A stretch of 17,968 nt of DNA, taken from the NCBI GenBank assembly GCA_910587935.1, contig CAJUNP010000048.1:1-17968 (forward strand). Reading direction: 5' to 3'. This stretch comes from an uncultured Lachnospiraceae bacterium. Lineage in GTDB: Bacteria > Bacillota > Clostridia > Lachnospirales > Lachnospiraceae. A program made the translations under genes and the position numbers. Numbering within the stretch: position 1 is the stretch's first letter; each line of letters starts with the position of its first letter. Shown piece after piece: positions 1 to 5,813 of the stretch. The notes below the pieces were generated by a model, which saw only the letters and a program-made list of their open reading frames with translations, made no database searches and was not told where the DNA came from.

Positions 1-138
1 GCTCACGCTCGGCTTTGAAAAATTCAGCTCGGTCGCCACGTCGATGGAGCGCACCACAGAGAGGCGGCGGCTTAAGATCAATATTGTTTCAAGGTAATCC
101 TCAAGGGATTCCTCGGCTTTGTGTCGGATATAACTCAT
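1..138 (-). CDS. DtxR/MntR-family metal-dependent repressor, N-terminus (partial)
   Basis: Only the first 46 codons are present; the gene runs off the left edge. The reading starts MSYIRHKAEESLEDYLETI and continues through a winged-helix start (RSIDVATELNFSKPSVS). The SLEDYLE motif followed by a helix-turn-helix with a KPSVS recognition helix is the hallmark of the DtxR/MntR/IdeR family, cytoplasmic repressors that bind Fe(II) or Mn(II) and shut off metal uptake genes. The ATG at 138 is preceded by an AAAGGAG ribosome site about 9 bases upstream. The metal ligands and dimer domain lie outside the window, so iron versus manganese specificity cannot be decided. Its upstream region holds several dyads that could be its operators. 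Confidence 0.88.
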   Translation of the reverse strand, partial: MSYIRHKAEESLEDYLETILILSRRLSVVRSIDVATELNFSKPSVS

Positions 139-180
139 GTATCACTGTACTCCTTTCCGGAACGGAATCCCGTCCGTGAG

Positions 181-225
181 TTATAGTAAACGACATAACG
201 AAATTTCTGATGTCGTTTACTATAA
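181..225. promoter_or_regulatory. Perfect 16-bp inverted repeat upstream of the DtxR-type gene
   Basis: TTATAGTAAACGACAT (181-196) is followed after 13 bases by its exact reverse complement (210-225). Both outer edges carry a -10-like hexamer (TATAAT at 221-226 on the plus strand, TATAAC at 185-180 on the minus strand), so the repeat may cover divergent start sites. No good -35 hexamers were found. There is no T-tract after either arm, so a regulatory operator is more likely than a terminator. Being 43 bases upstream of the metal regulator, autoregulation is the natural inference. Confidence 0.5.
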
Positions 226-290
226 TCCTAACATTTTAGGGAGGCCGGCGCAAGATCTGACGGCAAAAAGGGTGTTATTATATTTTATCA

Positions 291-319
291 GCGGCCACTG
301 GCAGGTGTGCCGCATTTTT
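291..319 (+). terminator. Terminator- or attenuator-like hairpin
   Basis: GCGGCCAC (291-298) pairs with GTG-T-GCCGC (305-313) around a 6-base loop, giving an 8-bp GC-rich stem with a one-base bulge. It is followed directly by ATTTTTG. No plus-strand gene ends just upstream, so it may be a leader attenuator or the relic of a lost gene. Confidence 0.4.
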
Positions 320-329
320 GAAAAGCATG

Positions 330-347
330 GGTTAGTATTTACTAACC
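330..347. promoter_or_regulatory. 18-bp perfect dyad, candidate metal-regulator box
   Basis: GGTTAGTA (330-337) and TACTAACC (340-347) are exact reverse complements separated by two T's. A compact TTAG...CTAA dyad is the general shape of operators bound by DtxR/IdeR-family regulators, one of which starts 200 bases away. It sits 25 bases before the start of a small ORF. The assignment is inference from shape and context. Confidence 0.4.
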
Positions 348-372
348 AAAAAAGAAAAGAGAGGGATGTTTT

Positions 373-459
373 ATGGTCAGGCCGGAAAACTGTGATATAA
401 AATTACCGGTTTATTTGAAAATCGGTCAAACGGTAGGAAAAATGAAAAGCGATATTTGA
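373..459 (+). CDS. 28-codon ORF, possible truncated FeoA-like gene stub
   Basis: ATG at 373 is preceded by GAGAGGGA about seven bases upstream, a usable ribosome site, and the frame ends at TGA 457-459. The 28-residue product has the stretch LPVYLKIGQTVGKMKS. The LKIGQTV segment recalls the first strand of FeoA-type SH3-like domains (xLKxGQxGxV), which normally run to about 75 residues. The frame stops just where the tetR promoter begins. With a DtxR-type regulator diverging from it and a metal-box-like dyad ahead, it may be the remnant of a feoA gene cut by arrival of the tetR-MFS pair. Alternatively it is a chance ORF; the similarity is short. Confidence 0.3.
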   Translation: MVRPENCDIKLPVYLKIGQTVGKMKSDI

Positions 460-483
460 CAAAGATACCGACGGTATGATAAT
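456..483 (+). promoter_or_regulatory. Sigma-A promoter of the tetR-MFS operon
   Basis: TTGACA (456-461) and GATAAT (478-483) are separated by 16 bp. The first TetR operator fills the spacer and the second lies at the expected transcription start, so repressor binding would directly exclude RNA polymerase. Confidence 0.75.
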
Positions 484-502
484 GTATACATACCGTCGGT
501 AT
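465..502. promoter_or_regulatory. Tandem TetR-family operators O1 and O2
   Basis: Two 13-bp palindromes, ATACCGACGGTAT (465-477) and ATACCGTCGGTAT (490-502), share the form ATACCG-N-CGGTAT and are centred 25 bp apart. Together with one flanking base they also form a 14-bp inverted repeat with a 10-bp gap. The two sites bracket the -10 element. This is the classic arrangement for a self-regulating TetR repressor controlling a downstream pump. Confidence 0.75.
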
Positions 503-524
503 GTTATGGGGAGGTATAACATTT

Positions 525-1208
525 ATGGCCAGAAATAAACACCCTGAGGAAACCGTCAGCCTGATTCTGGAGGCTGCCAATCGTCTGTTTATAGAAAAAG
601 GATATGAGCATACGTCCATACAGGATATTATCGATCAGTTGGGCGGACTCAGCAAAGGCGCAATCTATCACCATTTTAAATCAAAAGAAGATATACTGGT
701 TGCCGTTACGGATAAAATGACGGAGGAATCCAACAGGCTTCTGGCAGCAGTCCGTGACCGTACGGATCTTACCGGAAAAGAAAAGCTCAAAACAATATTC
801 AAAGAGTCCATATTCAGGCCGGTCCAGGATGATATATTCACGGTAGCTCCTGATTTAAGCAGCAGTCCCGGCCTGCTTTTCAGCATATTCCGGGAGACCG
901 TTGAGGAAGCGGCGCCCAACTATATTTTGCCGATTATTGAACAGGGGATAGCCGATGGCTCTATTCAGACAGAATATCCGGCAGAATTGGCAGAATTAAT
1001 TATATTGTCGGCCAATATTTGGATGAATCCTATGATTTTTAATAATTCTGCTGAAGAATCACGTCGGAAATTCATGGTTTTCCGTCAAATGATGTCAGGT
1101 TTCGGCCTGGATATCGTAGATGATGAGATATTGAACAGATTAGAAGAGCTGGCGAGTATCTACCAGGACAACAGGTTGCGGAAAGGCATTGAGACCATGG
1201 AGGTTTAG
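525..1208 (+). CDS. TetR/AcrR-family transcriptional repressor
   Basis: The 227-residue product has an N-terminal TetR DNA-binding domain at about residues 8-55, including TSIQDIIDQLGGLSKGAIYHHF, here interrupted for brevity as TSIQDI...LSKGAIYHHF, followed by FKSKEDIL. The remaining helical part would be the ligand-binding and dimer domain. The start at 525 was chosen over an in-frame ATG at 501 because GGGGAGG (508-514) lies ten bases before it and the 501 ATG lies inside operator O2. It is followed three bases later by an MFS pump gene, and its own promoter carries paired operators. It therefore most likely represses both genes and is released by a pump substrate, whose identity cannot be read from the sequence. 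Confidence 0.93.
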   Translation: MARNKHPEETVSLILEAANRLFIEKGYEHTSIQDIIDQLGGLSKGAIYHHFKSKEDILVAVTDKMTEESNRLLAAVRDRTDLTGKEKLKTIFKESIFRPVQDDIFTVAPDLSSSPGLLFSIFRETVEEAAPNYILPIIEQGIADGSIQTEYPAELAELIILSANIWMNPMIFNNSAEESRRKFMVFRQMMSGFGLDIVDDEILNRLEELASIYQDNRLRKGIETMEV

Positions 1209-1211
1209 GAC

Positions 1212-2456
1212 ATGAAACAAAAATTATTTTCAAAAGATTTTACTCTGGTAATAATCGGGCAGATTATTTCACTGTTTGGCAATGCGGCGGTACGGTTTGC
1301 CCTGCCCTTGTATCTCTTAAATTATACGGGCTCTTCCGCGCTTTATGGAACGGTTACGGCTTGTGCGTTTGTACCGGCTATTCTGCTTTCTCCTGTTGGC
1401 GGTATGATTGCGGACCGGGTCAATAAAAAAAATATCATGGTAATACTGGATTTTTTTACGGCGGCGGTTATCCTTACATTTTTGCTGCTGATGGGCAAAA
1501 TCAGTCTTGTTTTATTGATGATTGTCACATTGATGCTTTTATATGGCATTGCCGGGGCCTATCAGCCTTCCGTACAGGCAAGTGTACCGGCGCTGGTCAG
1601 TCCGGAGCAGTTTGTGGCGGCTAATTCCGTTATTAATACGATCAGCTCGTTTGCGTCTCTGCTGGGGCCGGTTTTGGGCGGAATTTTATACAGTGCATAT
1701 GGAATAAAGCTTGTATTATGGGTTTGCGCCGCCTGCTTCCTGTTGTCGGCGGCCATGGAGATATTTATAAACATACCGTTTGTCAGGCAGGACTCTGCCG
1801 CGGGAGTATGGGAAACCATAAGAAAAGACTTTGCGGAAAGCGTTCGGTTTATCCGCAAAGAAAAACCGGCTATTGGAAAAGGACTGTTTACCGTCAGCGG
1901 AATTAATTTGTTTTTGGCTTCTATGATTATGGTGGGCGTACCTTATTTGGTAACGGAGGTACTGCCGTTTAACGCGGCGCTGGCTTCCAAATTGTGCGGC
2001 TTTGCGGAAGGAGCGCTGGCAGCGGGAGGATTAACCGGCGGTATTCTGGCGGGGGTTCTGGCAAAGAAGCTGTCGGTAAAGCGGGCGGGCAATCTGATTA
2101 TGGCCTGTGCGGGATGCGTACTTGCAATGGGAATGTTGCTTCTTTTTCTGTTAACGGCGCCGATAGCAGCCTATGCGGTTCTGGTTGCGGGCTGTTTTGG
2201 CGTCATGCTGTTTTCATCGATTTTCACGGTACTGATGTTTTCCTTTGTTCAGTCGGAGACGCCGCAAAATCTGATCGGGAAGGTAGTCGCCCTGATGTTT
2301 ACCGTCTCTATGTGTGCACAGCCGCTCGGCAATATATTGTATGGAGTTCTGTTTGAAGTCTGCCAAGGGTATGAATTTATTGTAGTCCTGTTTTCCGGCG
2401 TTGTGTCCATGGCGATTGCAGCCGGAACAAAGAACATTTTCAGAGAGATTTCATAA
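1212..2456 (+). CDS. MFS efflux transporter (DHA3/MFS_3-like)
   Basis: The 414-residue product is strongly hydrophobic, consistent with 12 membrane spans, and has the MFS motif A between spans 2 and 3 at residues 63-74 (GGMIADRVNKKN). The overall pattern (LFGNAAVRFALPLYLLNYTGS at the start, ADRVNKK loop, QPSVQASVPALV region) resembles the drug:H+ antiporter group that includes macrolide pumps of the Mef type. It should export a hydrophobic compound across the cytoplasmic membrane using the proton gradient. The start lies three bases after the tetR stop, and GGAGG in the end of tetR (1199-1203) is its ribosome site, so translation is probably coupled. The substrate is unknown; macrolide export is only one possibility. 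Confidence 0.9.
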   Translation: MKQKLFSKDFTLVIIGQIISLFGNAAVRFALPLYLLNYTGSSALYGTVTACAFVPAILLSPVGGMIADRVNKKNIMVILDFFTAAVILTFLLLMGKISLVLLMIVTLMLLYGIAGAYQPSVQASVPALVSPEQFVAANSVINTISSFASLLGPVLGGILYSAYGIKLVLWVCAACFLLSAAMEIFINIPFVRQDSAAGVWETIRKDFAESVRFIRKEKPAIGKGLFTVSGINLFLASMIMVGVPYLVTEVLPFNAALASKLCGFAEGALAAGGLTGGILAGVLAKKLSVKRAGNLIMACAGCVLAMGMLLLFLLTAPIAAYAVLVAGCFGVMLFSSIFTVLMFSFVQSETPQNLIGKVVALMFTVSMCAQPLGNILYGVLFEVCQGYEFIVVLFSGVVSMAIAAGTKNIFREIS

Positions 2457-2477
2457 AACAAAAGATAAAAAAATAAC

Positions 2478-2507
2478 TCGTCAATATTTCCATTTTTATG
2501 ATATACT
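2478..2507 (+). promoter_or_regulatory. Extended -10 promoter of the symporter operon
   Basis: TGATATACT (TATACT at 2502-2507 with the TGn extension) is preceded 18 bp upstream by a weak -35 TCGTCA (2478-2483). Transcription would begin about 2514, giving a leader near 40 bases. No hairpin terminator is visible for the MFS gene before it, so read-through is possible. Confidence 0.5.
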
Positions 2508-2552
2508 TAGACTTGTTGACTGTATGAGAGAAATAAAGTCATGGAGGATGAG

Positions 2553-3911
2553 ATGGAAAGAGAAAAACTGAGTTCACGGATGGGTTTTATTCTGTTGTCG
2601 GCGGGGTGTGCAATCGGGATCGGTAATGTTTGGAGATTTCCATATATTGCGGGATTATACGGCGGAGGCATGTTTGTGCTTTTGTACCTGTTTTTCCTGG
2701 TAGCAATGGGAATTCCCGTAATGACCATGGAATTTGCAGTAGGGCGGGCCAGCAGAAAAAGTATTGTGAAAAGCTTTACCGAACTGGAAAAATCGGGGCA
2801 TAAATGGCATTTGAATGGGTATCTGGGTATGGCGGGCAATTATCTTCTGATGATGTTTTATACCACGGTGGCAGGCTGGATGCTCTACTATTTTTATCAG
2901 ATGATGATGGGAAGGTTTACGGGAAAGGATACGCAGCAGGTAGCGGGAATGTTTCAAAGTATGCTGGAAAACCCGCTGGTTTTGACCGTTTCGATGATTC
3001 TGATTGTAGCGGCGGGAATTTTCATCTGCTCCATTGGACTGCAAAAGGGCGTTGAGAAAATTACGAAGGTCATGATGGTGCTTCTGTTGTTTATCATTAT
3101 AATTCTGGCAGTGCGGGGAATGACTTTGGACGGCGCCATGGAAGGACTGAAATTTTATCTGCTTCCGGATTTTCAGAAAATGAAGGATGTGGGGATTTTA
3201 GAAACGGTTATTGCGGCCATGAATCAGGCGTTTTTTACTTTGAGCCTGGGAATCGGAGCCATGGCTATTTTCGGCAGTTACATTGACAAAAAACATACTC
3301 TGCTGGGAGAGTCCGTAAATATTGCCGTTTTGGATACCTTTGTTGCCATTGTGTCCGGCCTGATTATCTTTCCCACCTGCTTTGCTTTTGGGATCAGCCC
3401 GGATAAGGGGCCGAGTCTGATATTTATTACATTGCCCAATGTATTTAACCATATGGCGGGAGGACGGATCTGGGGCACACTTTTCTTTATATTTATGACC
3501 TTCTCCGCTTTTTCCACGATTCTGGCCGTGTTTGAAAATATTATTTCCTGCGGGATGGATTTGTTTCACTGGAGCAGAAAAAAATCCTGCCTGATCAATC
3601 TGGTTGTTTTGATTGTGCTGTCGCTGCCCTGTGTGTTCGGCTTTAACCTGTGGTCCGCTTTCCAGCCGATGGGAGAGGGAAGCACGATCCTGGATCTGGA
3701 GGATTTTATAGTCAGTAACGTTATATTGCCGATTGGTTCCCTGATTTATCTTCTGTTCTGCGTAACACGGTACGGCTGGGGATTTGACAAATATTTAAAG
3801 GAAGCGAATACCGGCGGAGGCCTGAAAATACCGAAGGCTATCCGGATCTATGTTACATATATTCTGCCGGTTCTGTTGATTCTACTCATTTTACAGGGAT
3901 GGTTTGGATAA
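2553..3911 (+). CDS. NSS-family sodium:neurotransmitter/amino-acid symporter
   Basis: The 452-residue membrane protein has the NSS signature in span 1, GCAIGIGNVWRFPY (residues 18-31), where the unwound helix binds Na+ and substrate. This is followed by GGGMFVLLYL and the MEFAVGRASR loop. Length and hydrophobic pattern fit bacterial members of the LeuT/MhsT/Tyt1 type with 11-12 spans, which import hydrophobic or aromatic amino acids, or amines, with sodium. The start at 2553 was preferred to the in-frame ATG at 2541 because GGAGG (2543-2547) lies five bases before it, whereas 2541 has only a poor site. The substrate is not determined. A GNAT gene of arylalkylamine-transferase type follows 15 bases downstream, suggesting the two act on a related amine. 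Confidence 0.93.
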   Translation: MEREKLSSRMGFILLSAGCAIGIGNVWRFPYIAGLYGGGMFVLLYLFFLVAMGIPVMTMEFAVGRASRKSIVKSFTELEKSGHKWHLNGYLGMAGNYLLMMFYTTVAGWMLYYFYQMMMGRFTGKDTQQVAGMFQSMLENPLVLTVSMILIVAAGIFICSIGLQKGVEKITKVMMVLLLFIIIILAVRGMTLDGAMEGLKFYLLPDFQKMKDVGILETVIAAMNQAFFTLSLGIGAMAIFGSYIDKKHTLLGESVNIAVLDTFVAIVSGLIIFPTCFAFGISPDKGPSLIFITLPNVFNHMAGGRIWGTLFFIFMTFSAFSTILAVFENIISCGMDLFHWSRKKSCLINLVVLIVLSLPCVFGFNLWSAFQPMGEGSTILDLEDFIVSNVILPIGSLIYLLFCVTRYGWGFDKYLKEANTGGGLKIPKAIRIYVTYILPVLLILLILQGWFG

Positions 3912-3926
3912 TGGGAGGCGTTAATT

Positions 3927-4448
3927 ATGAAGCAAAAAGATTTACGGGAACGATTTGTATTCAGGAATATTTTACAGGAGGAAGCGGATCAGGCCGTTTC
4001 CATGGAAAAAATCTGTTTTCCGCCGAATGAGGCGTGCTCGGAAACAATGATGAAAGAAAGAATTGCCAAAGCACCGGAGCTTTTTCTTGTTGCGGTTGAT
4101 AAGGAATCGGGAAAGCTTGCAGGATTTTTAAACGGTCTTGCTACCGATGAAGCTTCTTTTCGGGATGAATTTTTTACCGATGCCCAGTTGTATAATCCGG
4201 ACGGCGCCAATGTGATGCTTCTGGGACTGGATGTGCTTCCTGAATACCGCGGGCAGGGACTGGCAAGAGAAATCGTGTCGCACTATCTCGCAAGGGAGCG
4301 GGATAAAAACAGGGCGCAGGTTATTTTAACCTGTCTGGATTCCAAAGTTGGCATGTATGAGAAAATGGGTTTTCTGGATCTGGGAATCTCGGAGTCTTCC
4401 TGGGGCGGGGAACAGTGGCATGAGATGGTTTACCGGCTTGAAAAATAG
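3927..4448 (+). CDS. GNAT N-acetyltransferase, arylalkylamine-transferase-like
   Basis: The 173-residue protein has the GNAT acetyl-CoA motif A at about residues 98-119 (LGLDVLPEYRGQGLAREIV, with the pyrophosphate loop RGQGLA) and motif B around LTCLDSKVGMYEKMGF (134-149). The ending, a small-residue stretch then WHEMVY, and the spacing of LTC...YEKMGF match the layout of arylalkylamine (serotonin) N-acetyltransferase-like proteins. It would transfer an acetyl group from acetyl-CoA to a primary amine in the cytoplasm. GGGAGG eight bases before the ATG is a strong ribosome site. It probably shares a transcript with the NSS symporter. Exact substrate is inference; general GNAT assignment is firm. 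Confidence 0.88.
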   Translation: MKQKDLRERFVFRNILQEEADQAVSMEKICFPPNEACSETMMKERIAKAPELFLVAVDKESGKLAGFLNGLATDEASFRDEFFTDAQLYNPDGANVMLLGLDVLPEYRGQGLAREIVSHYLARERDKNRAQVILTCLDSKVGMYEKMGFLDLGISESSWGGEQWHEMVYRLEK

Positions 4449-4469
4449 AAAGAAGATTCACGTATAGAT

Positions 4470-4856
4470 ATGAAAACAATAAACGTAGTAGCGGCAATTA
4501 TAAAAAAAGACGACAAAATATTTGCAACCCAAAGAGGCTATGGCGAGTTTAAAGGCGGATGGGAATTTCCGGGCGGTAAAATCGAGCAGGGTGAAACGCC
4601 GCAGCAGGCGCTGGAGCGGGAAATCAGGGAAGAACTGGATGCACAGATCATGGTGGGCGGTCTGCTTGACACGATCGAGTATGATTACCCATCCTTTCAT
4701 CTTTCCATGCAATGCTTCTGGTGTGAACTGGTTCATGACAACATTGTGTTAAAAGAACATGAAGCGGCAAGATGGCTTACGAAGACAACATTATTTGATG
4801 TAGAATGGCTGCCTGCGGATATTGCTTTGGTTAAGAAGATTGAGGAACAGCTTTGA
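4470..4856 (+). CDS. NUDIX hydrolase, MutT/8-oxo-dGTP or (d)CTP pyrophosphatase type
   Basis: The 128-residue product is the size of MutT and carries the NUDIX box at about residues 31-56: FPGGKIEQGETPQQALE then REIREELDAQI. The metal-binding REIREE core is intact. The usual Gly after EEx is Asp (EELD). The family hydrolyses nucleoside triphosphates, often oxidised, to monophosphate and pyrophosphate. The ribosome site (AGAAAGAAG, about 15 bases before ATG) is weak. The gene begins 21 bases after the GNAT gene and likely ends the same operon at the hairpin just downstream. Whether it sanitises oxidised nucleotides or acts on another phosphate ester is not determined. Confidence 0.87.
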   Translation: MKTINVVAAIIKKDDKIFATQRGYGEFKGGWEFPGGKIEQGETPQQALEREIREELDAQIMVGGLLDTIEYDYPSFHLSMQCFWCELVHDNIVLKEHEAARWLTKTTLFDVEWLPADIALVKKIEEQL

Positions 4857-4863
4857 AATTACA

Positions 4864-4909
4864 GGGACTGCCGCACCAAGCAGTTATCAATCGCTAAAGC
4901 GGCAGTCCC
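4864..4909. terminator. 11-bp hairpin between convergent genes
   Basis: GGGACTGCCGC (4864-4874) and GCGGCAGTCCC (4899-4909) are perfect reverse complements around a 24-base loop. It lies seven bases after the mutT-like stop and 14 bases before the stop of the opposing merR gene, the place for a bidirectional terminator. No T-run follows on either strand, so it is not a textbook intrinsic terminator; it could instead protect 3' ends. Confidence 0.5.
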
Positions 4910-4923
4910 ATGTTAAATTACCA

Positions 4924-5652
4924 TTACCGTTTACAATACTCACTTATGGCCCTGCCCGCAAAAGCAGCGGTTCCGGCGCCCCCGGCCTTATCAATATTAT
5001 CATGCATGCTGCCCGGGCAAGTATACATCTCGCCCAGAGACTGCAATATTTCAGGTGTGCAGTAATAGAAATGCTCAGTAATATAACAACGCAGCTTTTC
5101 TACCTGTGCCTGTACCGCTTCAGCGGCGGGATCAAGGTTTTTCATGGTTCCAAGTTCTGCCAGTATCCCCATAAATTCTTCCCAGAGCAGTTTCTGTTCA
5201 TTTGCACAACGATTTTTGTTCTTTTCCTCAAATTCCCGGAAAGCCTGTGTGTTTCCCCATGCTTCTTTTGCCTGTCTGGTATACTCTTCAATCTTTTTCG
5301 TATCAAATGCCGTAAAATCCATAACTTTTTCTCCTGACTTTTTTATTTCACGGGCGAGGTCAATTAAATTATTAAGATGCTCCCGCTTCATTTCCAGCAA
5401 GGTAATCTGTTGCTCCAGCGCCTTGCCGCGGTCGAAAGCAGGACTGTCCAGAATATTTTTGATTTCCTTTAATGGAAACTGCAGCTCCCGGAACAATAAA
5501 ATATTTTGCAAACGTACAAGGGCCGTATCGTCATACAGCCGGTATCCCGATTCCGTCATGGCCGTCGGCTTCAGCAGGCCAATGGTATCGTAATAGTGAA
5601 GAGCGCGTATACTCACTCCCGTTAATTTGCTGACTTCATTTACTGTTATCAT
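4924..5652 (-). CDS. MerR-family regulator with TipAS-like antibiotic-binding domain
   Basis: The 242-residue protein begins with a MerR winged helix (residues 1-70: TVNEVSKLTGVSIRALHYYD, written here in part as NEVSKLTGVS...ALHYYD, then GLLKP and GYRLYDD), followed by a coiled coil at about 75-110. The C-terminal domain (about 120-240) matches the TipAS fold: AWGNTQAFREFEEK, a helix with FYYCTPEIL, LGEMY, and NIDKAGGAGTAAFAGRAI. In TipAL a cysteine in this region binds thiopeptides covalently; Cys198 here may be the counterpart. Start at ATG 5652 fits the family N-terminus. GGGAGG lies 14 bases upstream, which is long, so a non-ATG start a few codons earlier is possible. Such regulators activate resistance genes on binding a drug. 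Confidence 0.9.
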   Translation of the reverse strand: MITVNEVSKLTGVSIRALHYYDTIGLLKPTAMTESGYRLYDDTALVRLQNILLFRELQFPLKEIKNILDSPAFDRGKALEQQITLLEMKREHLNNLIDLAREIKKSGEKVMDFTAFDTKKIEEYTRQAKEAWGNTQAFREFEEKNKNRCANEQKLLWEEFMGILAELGTMKNLDPAAEAVQAQVEKLRCYITEHFYYCTPEILQSLGEMYTCPGSMHDNIDKAGGAGTAAFAGRAISEYCKR

Positions 5653-5686
5653 AAGAATTTGCACTGCCTCCCTTCGTGATAAGTTT

Positions 5687-5717
5687 AGCATAAAGTATTA
5701 CGTTATGTAGGAGTCAA
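5687..5717 (-). promoter_or_regulatory. MerR-type promoter with 19-bp spacer
   Basis: On the minus strand TTGACT (5717-5712) and TATGCT (5692-5687) are 19 bp apart. The overlong spacer is the hallmark of promoters that MerR-family activators untwist. It faces the merR gene itself, implying autoactivation. A TAC...GTA dyad lies in the spacer but is weak. Confidence 0.65.
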
Positions 5718-5760
5718 GAGAAAAATAAAAATAATTTACACAATTGTTTAATCAGGAGAA

Positions 5761-5789
5761 TTGAAAGTTATTGATTTTACTTGTATAAT
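5761..5789 (+). promoter_or_regulatory. Near-consensus sigma-A promoter of the NTPase operon
   Basis: TTGAAA (5761-5766) and TATAAT (5784-5789) are 17 bp apart. Transcription should begin about 5796, leaving only some 18 bases before the first ATG. It is the only clear promoter seen before the four-gene run that follows. Confidence 0.75.
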
Positions 5790-5813
5790 TGGGTATATTC
5801 ACAATAAAAAAGC

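Noticed and set aside
137..400. 87-codon plus-strand ORF
   Set aside because: It starts without a ribosome site, runs across the inverted repeat, the hairpin and the dyad, and its product has no protein-like pattern; the region reads as regulatory DNA.
4864..4909. Mobile-element terminal inverted repeat
   Set aside because: The repeat lies between two convergent intact genes, has no transposase nearby and no flanking direct repeat; a hairpin at gene ends explains it better.
4822..5337. 171-codon plus-strand ORF opposite the merR gene
   Set aside because: It spans the mutT-merR hairpin and is the antisense of an unambiguous TipAL-like gene.
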